Source: Spirochaetae bacterium HGW-Spirochaetae-3 (GTDB lineage Bacteria; Spirochaetota; Spirochaetia; Treponematales; UBA12059). From it: a DNA stretch of 64,000 nucleotides. Below the pieces are notes generated by a model. It was not told where the DNA came from. It saw only the letters and a list, made by a program, of their open reading frames with translations, and made no database searches. Both the position numbers and the translations under genes were made by a program. This document shows positions 43,533-54,882 of the stretch, piece after piece (positions within the stretch are counted from its first letter, which is position 1; each line of letters begins with the position of its first letter). The stretch spans positions 1-64,000 of the forward strand of contig PGXV01000004.1 in assembly GCA_002839315.1 (NCBI GenBank), in the 5' to 3' direction.

Positions 43533-44549
43533 TCAATTGGCCGCGCCCAGGGTAAATCCATATTTAAGCGGGTCGCCGCCGTCGATAAGGAAATCCTGCA
43601 TGCCTGTCAGGAACGCCCGGCCGGTTATCTCGGGCACGACGGCGTCCACGCCGCCAACGCGAGTCTCGGCGACGAGCATTCCGGAGAAGGTGGTTCCCAG
43701 GATACTCTCGTGAACGAACGCGCGGTCCAGGAGAAGCAGGCCCGCCGTGTGGAGCGAGGCCATGCGAGCGCACGTACCCGTACCGCATGGCGAGCGATCG
43801 ATCTGCCCGCGGCCGAACACCACGACGTTCCGGGCGCTCGCCCCCGGGACGCTCGCGGGACCCGTGAACTCAGCTAGCGATACCTCCAACGGCTCGGCGG
43901 TAGCCGGATGCCGGAAGCGCGGTCCGGCCCGCAACGCCGCGAGGAGGCTCATGCCCGCCTCGATGAAGCGGTCAGCGTTGGCCGGAACGATGTCCAGCCC
44001 GAGACTGGATGCCTCGGCCAGGGCGAAACAGTTTCCGCCATAGGCTATGTCCACGGGAAACGGCGCGAAACCGCGCGGCTCCACGGTCATACCGCGCCTG
44101 AGCACGAATGCCGGTACGTTACGTATAGTGACGCTCTCCACCGTGCCGTTTCTTATCATAGCCCGCGCTTCCACGAGACCGGCAGGCGTATCGAGGACCA
44201 GGCGGGTCTCGGGCTCGCGCGTCTCCACGAACCCCATCTCAAGGGCGACGGTCACGGCGCCAATCGATCCGTGGCCGCACATATCCAGATAGCCGCCGCC
44301 GTCCATGAAGACGACGCCCAGGTCGGCCTCGGGGTGGACGGGTTCGCATAGGATCGCGCCGAACATATCACGGTGGCCCCGCGGTTCCATCATGAGAGAA
44401 GTGCGCACATAATCCATTGACGCGGCCAGGAAGTCCTTCTTCGCTCTCATGCTCGCGCATGACGGTATAAACAGGCCGCCCGTGACGACGCGGGTAGGTT
44501 CACCCATGGTATGCGAATCGACCGCGTATATGTGCTTGCACTTTCTCAT
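43533..44549 (-). CDS. Proline racemase / 4-hydroxyproline epimerase family enzyme
   Basis: 338 residues with both active-site cysteines of the two-base racemase mechanism: C91 in DMCGHGSIG and C255 in DRSPCGTGT. The presence of two Cys argues for a racemase or epimerase rather than trans-3-hydroxyproline dehydratase, which has Thr at the second site. Substrate (proline, 4-hydroxyproline or another imino acid) cannot be decided by eye. GAGGAG lies about six bases before the ATG. Cytosolic; probably co-transcribed with the M19-like gene downstream. Confidence 0.92.
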   Translation of the reverse strand: MRKCKHIYAVDSHTMGEPTRVVTGGLFIPSCASMRAKKDFLAASMDYVRTSLMMEPRGHRDMFGAILCEPVHPEADLGVVFMDGGGYLDMCGHGSIGAVTVALEMGFVETREPETRLVLDTPAGLVEARAMIRNGTVESVTIRNVPAFVLRRGMTVEPRGFAPFPVDIAYGGNCFALAEASSLGLDIVPANADRFIEAGMSLLAALRAGPRFRHPATAEPLEVSLAEFTGPASVPGASARNVVVFGRGQIDRSPCGTGTCARMASLHTAGLLLLDRAFVHESILGTTFSGMLVAETRVGGVDAVVPEITGRAFLTGMQDFLIDGGDPLKYGFTLGAAN

Positions 44550-44661
44550 GCCCGGCTCCTCGGCGGAGGCGCCTCTATAGGAGCGTCGGTCCGCGCCCCT
44601 CCATTAGTAGGGCCATGCGGCGAATCGGGCTTCCTTCCGTATACGACTGGAACCTAAAGAA

Positions 44662-46140
44662 TCATAGGGAGGCTCGATACGCTGACGGTGACATACCGAC
44701 CTGCCTCTTGAAGGCGTTATAGAAAGCCGATTGGGTATTGAAGCCCGCGTCGAAGGCGATGTCGACCACCTTGCGTTCCGGGTGCTCCGCCAACGCGCGC
44801 TTGGCGTATTCTATCCTGTAGCCGCCGACGAGAGAGAAGAAGCTCTTGCCGAGGCGGTCGTTGATTATCTCGGATAACTGGTGCGGGGTAAGCCCTAGCC
44901 GTTCGGCCAAGTCGTTCAGGCCTATTTCCGGGTCGAGATAGGCCCGCTCTTTCCGGAGGATGGATTCCAGCTTCGTCACGGTGTCGTCTACGTCCACGCC
45001 CTTGAGCCTCGAGCGGGCGTAACGGACGCGCTCCGCCTCCTTGCGTATCTCGAACATATACTCCGGGTACCGGATACTGACCAAGTAGATCGCCACTAGG
45101 AAAACCGTGAAGCTCGCGTAGATGAACGGCAGGGTGCCGAGGGAGAGTGCCCGGTCGAAGAGCCACCACAGGTTGAGTAGACCGACGAAGGCTATAAGGG
45201 CCAGCGTCACGTCTATAAGGCGGCGGGGCCTCGAGACGGCGTCCCGCCGCAGACCGGATATCTTTGAAAGGAGCGCGGCCTCGTACGCGAAGAACAGGAG
45301 CGCGGCCGAATAGAGGCTCAGGACCGGCAAGGCCTCCCTCGGAGATAAGGTTATTCCGTCGATAAGGTTCATCGCCGCGTACAGGTCCATATCCCCCCTT
45401 GCAAGTGGCAGCGAGGCGACTATTGACAGGAGCGGCAGGGTCGCGTGCAGGAAGCGCCCTCGCCGCGGCAGGGCGGCTTCTCCGAGTATATGCCTAAAAT
45501 AGAAATAGAGTAGCGGAATAGACGAATAGTAACAGGGGATGCTCAACGCGTAGACGCTAAACGGGAACGACTCGGTAAAACCCGCGTAGACGCAAGCACC
45601 CAAGAATTGCCACAGTGCTATAAGGGCGAAACAGGCCGCTAAGAGGAGGTTGTCCTCGCGCCGGGACCGCACGATCTGCCCCAGAGCCAGTACGAACGAG
45701 AATCCGCTGCCGAAAAAAATGACGCTACCGATGAACAGCCCGCGAGCGCTCAATATGCTTCCCCGTCGTCCGCCTTTTCTTAGCGCGGCATCGTACCGGT
45801 CGCTCCGCGGCCGCCGGAACTCAACGAGCCAGGGAACGATCGTACAGCGCGGGATCGGAACGGCCTCGTACGCCAGTTCGTCCTCGGCTTGGATGTCGGC
45901 GTCCACCAGCAACGGGTAGCTGGTGCCGTCCACCTGAGCGCCGTGGAAAATTTCCAACGCGACGCGCTTTTCGGCGAAGGCAGGAGCCGTTGCCAGTACG
46001 ACCATAACACACAGCGGCGCAAGTAGCCCGATGGGCGGACTATGCGGTGAGCGGTAACGCTTTATAATGACCTCCGGATAGGTCTGGGTTTCATTCATCC
46101 AGTGTAACACCATAGCCGGCAACGCCAACATTAGCGACAC
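44662..46140 (-). CDS. Membrane-embedded AraC-family regulator
   Basis: Up to 492 residues; the start is uncertain. The GTG at 46140 has no clear ribosome site, and ATGs at 46098 or 46002 would both preserve the signal peptide ending in ATAPAFA/EK. After a periplasmic segment of about 90 residues come seven predicted membrane helices (about 135-375, e.g. GLFIGSVIFFGSGFSFVLAL and LPFIYASFTVFLVAIYLVS). A C-terminal AraC-type double helix-turn-helix follows (about 395-492, GLNDLAERLGLTPHQLSEIIND and DIAFDAGFNTQSAFYNAFKRQVGMSPSAYR). This 7TM-plus-AraC layout implies a one-component transmembrane sensor. It lies three bases after the U32 peptidase gene. Confidence 0.85.
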   Translation of the reverse strand: MSLMLALPAMVLHWMNETQTYPEVIIKRYRSPHSPPIGLLAPLCVMVVLATAPAFAEKRVALEIFHGAQVDGTSYPLLVDADIQAEDELAYEAVPIPRCTIVPWLVEFRRPRSDRYDAALRKGGRRGSILSARGLFIGSVIFFGSGFSFVLALGQIVRSRREDNLLLAACFALIALWQFLGACVYAGFTESFPFSVYALSIPCYYSSIPLLYFYFRHILGEAALPRRGRFLHATLPLLSIVASLPLARGDMDLYAAMNLIDGITLSPREALPVLSLYSAALLFFAYEAALLSKISGLRRDAVSRPRRLIDVTLALIAFVGLLNLWWLFDRALSLGTLPFIYASFTVFLVAIYLVSIRYPEYMFEIRKEAERVRYARSRLKGVDVDDTVTKLESILRKERAYLDPEIGLNDLAERLGLTPHQLSEIINDRLGKSFFSLVGGYRIEYAKRALAEHPERKVVDIAFDAGFNTQSAFYNAFKRQVGMSPSAYRASL

Positions 46141-46143
46141 TAT

Positions 46144-47400
46144 TCAGTTTTTAACGGTGCCTACCATCTTATATAGCGCGTCGCCTCGGCGTACTTTACG
46201 TTCCACCTTGAAGGTGACTTCCATGCCGCCGTTCACGACGTCGACTACCATATCGTCGACCCTTAGCTCCTGCGGAACGAGGGAGAGCGCGCCCGTCGTC
46301 GGGCCTACCGCCAGGACTTCGTCACCGGCGCGTAGTGAATCCGCTTCTATGCGGAAGCTCGCAACCCCGGCCTTGGGGTAATAGTTCAGGCAGACGCCGA
46401 GACGGATGCGCTTCTTCGTCGACGAGGCGCCGTAGGCGCTCGTCCACTCGCCCAGTCTCTGTCCCAGGTAATACCCGTCCCAGAAGCCACGGTTGAACAC
46501 CGCGGCGAGTCGTTCATTCCAGGCCGCTATTTTCTCAGGGCCGTAGCTGCCGTCCGCCAGCGACTCTACCGCCTCGCGGTAGCACGAGACGGTTTCACGC
46601 ACGTACTCGCCGTTGCGGGCCCGGCCTTCTATCTTAAGGACGCTTACCCCGGAATCGACCAGCCTATCGAGGAAATGTATCGTCTTAAGGTCCTTGGGCG
46701 ACATGAGCCGCTCGTTGTCTACCACCAGCTCGTCGCCGGATTGTATGTCGGTCAACCGATACGAACGGCGGCAGGCTTGTAGGCATGCTCCGCGGTTCGC
46801 CGAGCTACCGTACTGGTGCAGGCTCAGGTAGCATTTACCGGAGGTAGCCATGCACAGCGCACCGTGAACGAACAATTCCAGGCGCACGAGCCGTCCTGAC
46901 GGTCCGCGTATGTCGTCATCCACGATCTTCTTATGCATAGCCGCGACTTGGTCCAGGTTCAGTTCCCGAGCCAGCACGACGACGTCGGCCCACCGGGCGT
47001 AGAAGCGGAGCGACTCGACGTTGGAGACGCTGAGCTGGGTAGACAAGTGTATGGGCAGGCCTATAGACGCCGCATACAATAAGGCCGCGTTATCTGAGAC
47101 GATGACCGCGGAGACGGACGCGGCCCTGGCCGCGTCGAGAAGCTGCCGCATCGCCGGTAGTTCATCGTCGAACAGCGTGCTGTTTACGGTAAGGTAGGTA
47201 CGAACGCCGTTGCCGGAAGCGATGCGGACGATTCGGCGCAGGTCTCTCAGTCCGAAATCGGCCGAACTCGCCGACCTCATATTGAGGCCGCCCGCGCCGA
47301 AGTATACCGCGTCGGTTCCCGCCCGTATCGCCGCGGCCAAAGCCTCATACGACCCGACCGGCGCCAGAATCTCGATATCGTCCCGGGAAAAAGCATGCAT
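46144..47400 (-). CDS. Peptidase U32 family protein
   Basis: 418 residues from the ATG at 47400; a TTG further upstream is weaker. The U32 signature is present: LELFVHGALCMATSGKCYLS, followed by the cysteine cluster GACLQACRRSYR, which in this family coordinates an iron-sulphur cluster. N-terminal LAPVGSYEALAAAIRAGTDAVYFGAGGLNMR is typical of the U32 TIM-like barrel. Members include collagenase-like PrtC and the tRNA/rRNA hydroxylation factors TrhP and RlhA, so an RNA hydroxylation role is as likely as proteolysis. It is followed by the AraC-type regulator and preceded by the FemX-like gene (48 bp). Confidence 0.9.
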   Translation of the reverse strand: MHAFSRDDIEILAPVGSYEALAAAIRAGTDAVYFGAGGLNMRSASSADFGLRDLRRIVRIASGNGVRTYLTVNSTLFDDELPAMRQLLDAARAASVSAVIVSDNAALLYAASIGLPIHLSTQLSVSNVESLRFYARWADVVVLARELNLDQVAAMHKKIVDDDIRGPSGRLVRLELFVHGALCMATSGKCYLSLHQYGSSANRGACLQACRRSYRLTDIQSGDELVVDNERLMSPKDLKTIHFLDRLVDSGVSVLKIEGRARNGEYVRETVSCYREAVESLADGSYGPEKIAAWNERLAAVFNRGFWDGYYLGQRLGEWTSAYGASSTKKRIRLGVCLNYYPKAGVASFRIEADSLRAGDEVLAVGPTTGALSLVPQELRVDDMVVDVVNGGMEVTFKVERKVRRGDALYKMVGTVKN

Positions 47401-47448
47401 AGGGCCCAATCTACCCGCGGCGCGCAAGAGTATCAAGCCGGGGAGCGG

Positions 47449-48564
47449 TCAGTCTGACGAGCGCCCGATTCGCTTCCTCACCGTCTTGTGCCAGAAGAGC
47501 CTGGCCCGCTCCGCCGCGCGGAAGGCGGCGTACGCGGCGGGCCGAAGGACGTAGTCCCAGGCGCCCGCGTAATGCCGTATCTCGCCGCCGAAGCCGGTCT
47601 TGAAGCGGTAGAGCCCCGACATCGCGTGGCTCGGGTCGTCGACGGGCGGTATACCGTAAAAATCGTAGCTCGAGCAGCCCGCGTCGCGCGCCGCGCGTAT
47701 CGCCGCCCACTGCAGCGCGTAGGCGGGCATCAGGTTGCGATGCTCGTCGCTCGACGCGCCGTACAGGTAGGTCGCTTCCTTACCGTAATACGCGGTGATG
47801 ATTCCGGCGAGGGCCTTTCCGTCGTAGCGGGCAATCCACAGCCTGATATCCGGCTTCGGCTCGACGGGATTAGACGACGCGAGCCCGAACAGCCGTTCGT
47901 AATAGGATTTCGGGTGTATCGCGATATGGTCGCGGGCGGAGGTCGTCTCGTAGAGCGCGTAGAAATCGTCTATCGAGGATGCCCCCTCCGAGGCTACCGT
48001 CACGCCCTTCTTCTCGGCCAGCCGGACGTTGTACCGCCACTTCGGCTTCATACCGGCTAGCAGTTCCTCGTCGCTGCGCGTCACGTCGAGCACGACGCTG
48101 TCGGGCGGCTGCACGTCGGAAGCCTTTCGCAACGGCCGCTCGAACGAGGGCCGGGACGGAATGGTCGCGGCGGCCGCGCTATCGCTCGCGCCGACGCTAT
48201 CGGCCCCGGCCGGCTCCGTGTCGTACCACGCGGGGTCGAAGCGTATGAAGAGGCAGGAACGGGATACCAGGTTCCTCAAGCGCTCGGCCAGCTCGACGAG
48301 CAGAGCGTCGCGATCGACGGCGGGGAGCCCGGTTTCCGGGCCGTGCGGTACGTAGGCGAAGCGAAGCCCGGCGCCGAGCCCCCGCTCCAATACGCTCAAC
48401 GCGAACGGGGTTTCGGTAACGCCCGACGCGCCGGCATCGATACCGACGTCGTACCTGGTATAGGACCAGTCCGCGAGCGCCTTGAAATCAGCCCAGAAAC
48501 GGCTTTGAAGCAAGCCGGACGAGACGGCGTTCTCATTATTTCTCATATCGATTCGCATCGTCAT
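47449..48564 (-). CDS. FemAB/FemX-like peptidyltransferase
   Basis: 371 residues with GNAT-like folds of the FemABX family. Recognisable parts are LLQSRFWADFKALADWSYTRYDV at the N-terminus, KWRYNVRLAEKKGV (the lipid II binding core), and LAGIITAYYGKEATYLYGASSDEHRNLMPAYALQWAAI in the C-terminal lobe. The family attaches an amino acid from aminoacyl-tRNA to the stem peptide of lipid II. A Pro/Ala insertion (about 130-160) is unlike most members. The ATG at 48564 has AAGGA four bases upstream; two more in-frame ATGs follow closely. The upstream metG terminator separates it from metG. Confidence 0.88.
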   Translation of the reverse strand: MTMRIDMRNNENAVSSGLLQSRFWADFKALADWSYTRYDVGIDAGASGVTETPFALSVLERGLGAGLRFAYVPHGPETGLPAVDRDALLVELAERLRNLVSRSCLFIRFDPAWYDTEPAGADSVGASDSAAAATIPSRPSFERPLRKASDVQPPDSVVLDVTRSDEELLAGMKPKWRYNVRLAEKKGVTVASEGASSIDDFYALYETTSARDHIAIHPKSYYERLFGLASSNPVEPKPDIRLWIARYDGKALAGIITAYYGKEATYLYGASSDEHRNLMPAYALQWAAIRAARDAGCSSYDFYGIPPVDDPSHAMSGLYRFKTGFGGEIRHYAGAWDYVLRPAAYAAFRAAERARLFWHKTVRKRIGRSSD

Positions 48565-48582
48565 GTATCCTTTTTCATAAAG

Positions 48583-48614
48583 AAAAACGGCGAGGCGATC
48601 ATCGCCCCGCCGTT
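48583..48614 (-). terminator. metG terminator
   Basis: A 13-bp stem, 48602-48614 pairing with 48586-48598 with one mismatch and a three-base loop, is followed on the minus strand by a T-run (48583-48587). It lies about 30 bases after the metG stop codon. Confidence 0.88.
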
Positions 48615-48644
48615 AAATCGCTCGATCATACAGTCCGAGGCATC

Positions 48645-50951
<2,307 letters not shown>

Positions 50952-50960
50952 AGTGGCAAT

Positions 50961-50989
50961 ACTATACGGAGCGTCAAAAAGGCTGTCAA
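50961..50989 (-). promoter_or_regulatory. metG promoter, leaderless
   Basis: Minus-strand TTGACA (50989-50984), a 17-bp spacer and TATAGT (50966-50961), near-perfect sigma70 hexamers. The -10 ends nine bases before the start codon at 50951, so the transcript would begin at or within three bases of the ATG. No Shine-Dalgarno sequence is present. Confidence 0.75.
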
Positions 50990-51012
50990 CGGAGCCGGGC
51001 CGATGGGGATCG

Positions 51013-54000
51013 CTAGAACACGACCTTGGCATCGAGGCTGAACTCGTATCCGACGCCCCAGACCGCGCCGTCCGCATAGATGGTCAGGAGCTGCCATAGT
51101 CCCGCGCCCACGCCTATGGACAGGCTCGTTCCGGCCGAGACCCTCGTAGAATAGTCGAGCGCCAACCTCGCGACGAGCGGCGCCGAACTCGTCTGCGTCC
51201 GGCCTATCATCCCCTCGAGCGAGAATGAATCCTTTAGCGTCGGCGCCTCACCGAGCACGTCGTCGAGCCACGTCGACACCCAGGTCTTCTCGGCGGGTTC
51301 CGTCCTCGAGCGGATGGCCGTACCGGCGAGGTCTCCGAGCCAGGTACGGCCCGGCTTCGTCGTCAAGGCGAGGCCGAGCGTCTCGGACCAAGGTCGGGCG
51401 CTACGGGTACGGGCGTAGGCCGACGTCGAGGTCAGCGCGAATACCGACCCGGCGGCGCCCTCCATGCTTACCGCCACGTTGGACGTCACGGAGGGCAGCA
51501 CCGCGCCGTCCGAAGGATAGTACGAGAATTCGAAGGCGGTCTTGTAGGAGTACTCGTCGAACGCTACGCCGTCGAAGACGGGAACGGCTCCCGACTTGGA
51601 GAAGATATTGGCCGCGCCGCCGGACAGGGTCAGTTCGACTACGCTCGACTCCACCGTCGTGTCGGCATTCATCTCGATGGCGCGGGCGTACGCGGCCGTC
51701 ACCGCGCTCGGCGCGAACAGGTCGACGAGGCCGTAGCCCATGGGCCGCCGTACCTCGAGGCCGACCTCGGCGCTATGCTCGGCGCTCGACGCTCCGTCGG
51801 AGAATTCCGCGAAGCCGTAGAAGGCGTCGCCTGACCACAGCTCGACGAGAGGAAGCGCCGACCAGAGGGCGGCGGCGGCGCCGGCGTCCGACAGGAATTC
51901 AGACGCGTCGCCCCGGAACGACGAGGCCGACGACGCGCGCTCCAGGGCCGTAGAGCGAGCGTAGTACGGCGCGAAAGACAACGCGCCGAAACGCAAGGGA
52001 AGGCTCGCCTTGACCGTCGCGTCGGTACGAGCGGGCGATGTATCGTCGTAAATCCTCGTCGCCGTCGCGGTAAGACTGGAACCCAGGGCGGTCGCCGACA
52101 GCTCCAGGCGGCGCGAACTCGCGGACGACTCTGACCTTGGCGCGAGCAGCGACCACGACTCGGTCCACGCGTCGGCGACGCCCAGGCCCGAGACAAGGCC
52201 GACCGGCGCGTCGAGGCCGGCGGACGCGGAGACCGACGCGATATCGCCGTAGGCCGCCCTCGCCTTCCATCGCTGGCCGAACGCCGACGATTCCTCCGTC
52301 GAGGCCGCCGATAGCCCGGCCGAGAACCCGCCGGCCTTCAACGCCCCTTCGAGGCTCCTCGCGTAGCGGTCCAATATCTCGTCGCGAGAGTACTCGTCGA
52401 CGAAACGCGTCGTAGCGCTCTTTCCCGGTACCGCGACGACGTAGCCGACGCCGGCCGATGCGACGTCCGAGGCGTAGGCCGGCGACAGGCTCGCCGACAG
52501 GTCGAAGGAGGCCGTACGCCATCCGGCCTCGAGGCTCGACGCTATCGTAGGGTCGCCGTCCAGCACTCCCGAGGCCGCGCCCTCGATCCAGGCGCCCGAC
52601 GCTGTCTTACGGTCGCCGACGCTGAACGACGCGCCGACGAGGCCGGAGAAGCCGTCGGCCGCGCCTTCCAGCACGATCTCGTCTACCAGGATCGTGCCGC
52701 TGCCGCCGGCGGTCAGGCCCGTAACCCCTATCGCGACGAGACCGGCGGAATCCGGTATCGAGAACGATCCCGTCGCGCCGGTCCCCGTCACGACCGAACC
52801 GTCGCCCGAGTACACGCGGACGGCCGCCACAGGGTCGAGGTCGAGCGTCACTTTATGCCAACCGTCGCCGTCTAGAGCGTCGAGCGGTACCGTGACGCTG
52901 CCGCCGCCCGAGCCGTCGCCTACGGACAGCGTCAGCGTCGCGCCTGACGTCGAGTCGGCCTTCACGAAGAACGACAGGCGCCCGTACGAGCTCAACGGCA
53001 CGTAATCGACGTAGCGGGCGAACGTCGCGGAGCCGGTCCCAAGCGTGCCGGCGCTTATCGAGAGGGCGCGGTTCGAGTACCCCGTCGAGTGGAGCGTATC
53101 GATCAGCTCGGAGAACGACTCCTCCGCGCCGAGGTCGGTATCGAGGGCGGTCGCGGCCGCGATGCCGTCCGTCACCGGCGATACCTGCCTGAACGGCACC
53201 AGCCAGCTGGAATCGCCGTAGTCCTCCATGCCGGCTACGCGGTACAGGCCGGAGGCGCCGGCGCGCAGGTAGCGGGCCATACCCTCTACCTCGAACGACG
53301 CTGACTCGGTCTTCTTGGTGACGCTCGCCGAGACGCCGGTCCAGGCCGACTGGAGCTCGCCGCCCTCGTCATAGCCGAGGCCGAACAGCGGCCAGCGCCC
53401 CCCGACCGCCGTGGACCAGTCCAGGCCGAGCCACGGAAAGCGCGAGCCGACGCCGAAGGCCAGCGCGCCCGACGAGCGGTCCGAGCTCGATGTAGCGTAA
53501 CGGATCTGTATGCTCTCGCCAGAGCGAGGCGCCGGCGACAGCACGAGGGTACAGGAATCCTCGTCGTACTCGAAGGACGCCGACTCGACGCCGTCTCGGT
53601 ACACCGATATGGTGCCGGCGACGGTTTCCTGGTCGAGCACTATCGAGTCGACCGATTCTACGACGCGGGCGACGACGGAGAAGCCCTCGGTCGATACCGA
53701 ATCCTCGACGTCGGAATCCTCGGCGTAGCTCCACGGCGTCTCGGCGTAGAACGGCATCATGTAGTCCGCGGTTCCGGGCGTAGCGCTTCCTTTAACCACC
53801 TGTATCAGCCCCGACGACACGCGGGTAACGGTGTACGCGGTATCGGTCGTGCCGGTCGCGAGGCTACGGACGAACAGCTGCCGCGCGGAGCTCGTGTCGG
53901 ACAGCGCGTAGAGGTTGCGCGCCTCGTAGGCGCTGGTCACCCGTATCGTGGCGCCATCGGCGTCGGTCGTGACTTCGTACAACGTTTCGATATGGACGAG

Positions 54001-54795
54001 AGTCGTCGAATCAGTGTAGGTCGCTATCAGCTTACCCTTGGGTTCCGCCGCCAGGATCACGACGCCGGTCGCCAGCGATACCGAGTACTCGTCGCTCCGT
54101 AGCGTACGCGTACCCGACGACGTCGTATCGGTCAGCGTAACGGCGAGGAGCGGTGCGGGCGGCAACACGAAGCGCCGGCCGCGCAAGTGGTCGCTCGGCG
54201 CGAGCGTCGTCTCCACGGCTTCGGCGGCGCCGAAGAAGGTGCGCGTTTTCCAGTCCAGGCCGTCCCAGCGTATCATCGCGTCTATGGATACGTCGCGGTC
54301 GGCGTCGTAGGCCCGGAGCGCCGCGCCGAAGGAGCCGTCGGGCGAGCCGAAGGACATGTACGGGTAGGCGGGCATCGTAATGCCGGCGTTGCCGAGACGG
54401 GCGTGCTTGACGAAATCGTTATCGTCGCCCTCGAAGGCCAGCGAGAACTTATTATCGGTGGCTTCTTCGGTGACGTAGGCTTCGAACAGCCATTTCTGCT
54501 TGAAGCGCAAGAATACGTACAGGTCGGGCGTCTGGGTAAAGAGAAACGGTACGGCGTTGAAGCCGGAATCGTCCGAGCCGATCGACCAGGCGCCCGAGCT
54601 CAGTATCGAGGCTTCCCAGAAGCCCTGCGCGAACGCCTCGACGTCGGCATCCCCGAGTTGAGCCGAGAAGAGACTGGAAGGCGGCTCCTCGGGCAGCACG
54701 GACGTCAGCACCTGCGCGCCCGCGCCCATCGCCGATACGAAGAAGATGAGAACGAACGAGATGTAGTCTGCTATTCTCGGTCTTTTCTTTATCAT
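51013..54795 (-). CDS. Giant beta-rich outer-membrane/surface protein
   Basis: 1260 residues. A signal peptide covers about 1-28 (DYISFVLIFFVSAMGAGA). The mature chain is Ser/Thr/Ala/Asp-rich with short beta-strand repeats. N-terminal strands (about 40-260) include PAYPYMSFGSPDGSFGAALRAYD. Several Ig-like segments follow (about 265-450, with TLVLSPAPRSGESIQIRYA). A carbohydrate-binding-like jelly roll lies near 565-715 (LSSYGRLSFFVKAD and GDGWHKVTLDL). The C-terminal part (about 730-1260) is made of amphipathic strands with a final Phe (SLDAKVVF), the hallmark of a BAM-inserted barrel. I do not recognise a family. Size and barrel character invite comparison with large translocon or adhesin proteins, but that is inference. 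Confidence 0.8.
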   Translation of the reverse strand: MIKKRPRIADYISFVLIFFVSAMGAGAQVLTSVLPEEPPSSLFSAQLGDADVEAFAQGFWEASILSSGAWSIGSDDSGFNAVPFLFTQTPDLYVFLRFKQKWLFEAYVTEEATDNKFSLAFEGDDNDFVKHARLGNAGITMPAYPYMSFGSPDGSFGAALRAYDADRDVSIDAMIRWDGLDWKTRTFFGAAEAVETTLAPSDHLRGRRFVLPPAPLLAVTLTDTTSSGTRTLRSDEYSVSLATGVVILAAEPKGKLIATYTDSTTLVHIETLYEVTTDADGATIRVTSAYEARNLYALSDTSSARQLFVRSLATGTTDTAYTVTRVSSGLIQVVKGSATPGTADYMMPFYAETPWSYAEDSDVEDSVSTEGFSVVARVVESVDSIVLDQETVAGTISVYRDGVESASFEYDEDSCTLVLSPAPRSGESIQIRYATSSSDRSSGALAFGVGSRFPWLGLDWSTAVGGRWPLFGLGYDEGGELQSAWTGVSASVTKKTESASFEVEGMARYLRAGASGLYRVAGMEDYGDSSWLVPFRQVSPVTDGIAAATALDTDLGAEESFSELIDTLHSTGYSNRALSISAGTLGTGSATFARYVDYVPLSSYGRLSFFVKADSTSGATLTLSVGDGSGGGSVTVPLDALDGDGWHKVTLDLDPVAAVRVYSGDGSVVTGTGATGSFSIPDSAGLVAIGVTGLTAGGSGTILVDEIVLEGAADGFSGLVGASFSVGDRKTASGAWIEGAASGVLDGDPTIASSLEAGWRTASFDLSASLSPAYASDVASAGVGYVVAVPGKSATTRFVDEYSRDEILDRYARSLEGALKAGGFSAGLSAASTEESSAFGQRWKARAAYGDIASVSASAGLDAPVGLVSGLGVADAWTESWSLLAPRSESSASSRRLELSATALGSSLTATATRIYDDTSPARTDATVKASLPLRFGALSFAPYYARSTALERASSASSFRGDASEFLSDAGAAAALWSALPLVELWSGDAFYGFAEFSDGASSAEHSAEVGLEVRRPMGYGLVDLFAPSAVTAAYARAIEMNADTTVESSVVELTLSGGAANIFSKSGAVPVFDGVAFDEYSYKTAFEFSYYPSDGAVLPSVTSNVAVSMEGAAGSVFALTSTSAYARTRSARPWSETLGLALTTKPGRTWLGDLAGTAIRSRTEPAEKTWVSTWLDDVLGEAPTLKDSFSLEGMIGRTQTSSAPLVARLALDYSTRVSAGTSLSIGVGAGLWQLLTIYADGAVWGVGYEFSLDAKVVF

Positions 54796-54809
54796 CGTTC
54801 GCGTATATC

Positions 54810-54839
54810 ATTGTAGCCCATGGAACGGGATATTGGGAA
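54810..54839 (-). promoter_or_regulatory. Possible promoter of the giant surface protein gene
   Basis: Minus-strand TTCCCA (54839-54834), an 18-bp spacer and TACAAT (54815-54810). The -10 ends 15 bases before the ATG at 54795, again implying a very short leader; there is no clear ribosome-binding site. The -35 is weak. Confidence 0.35.
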
Positions 54840-54882
54840 GTCCGGTTACGCGAATCGACTCCGCGCCTCCGTAGGATCGACG

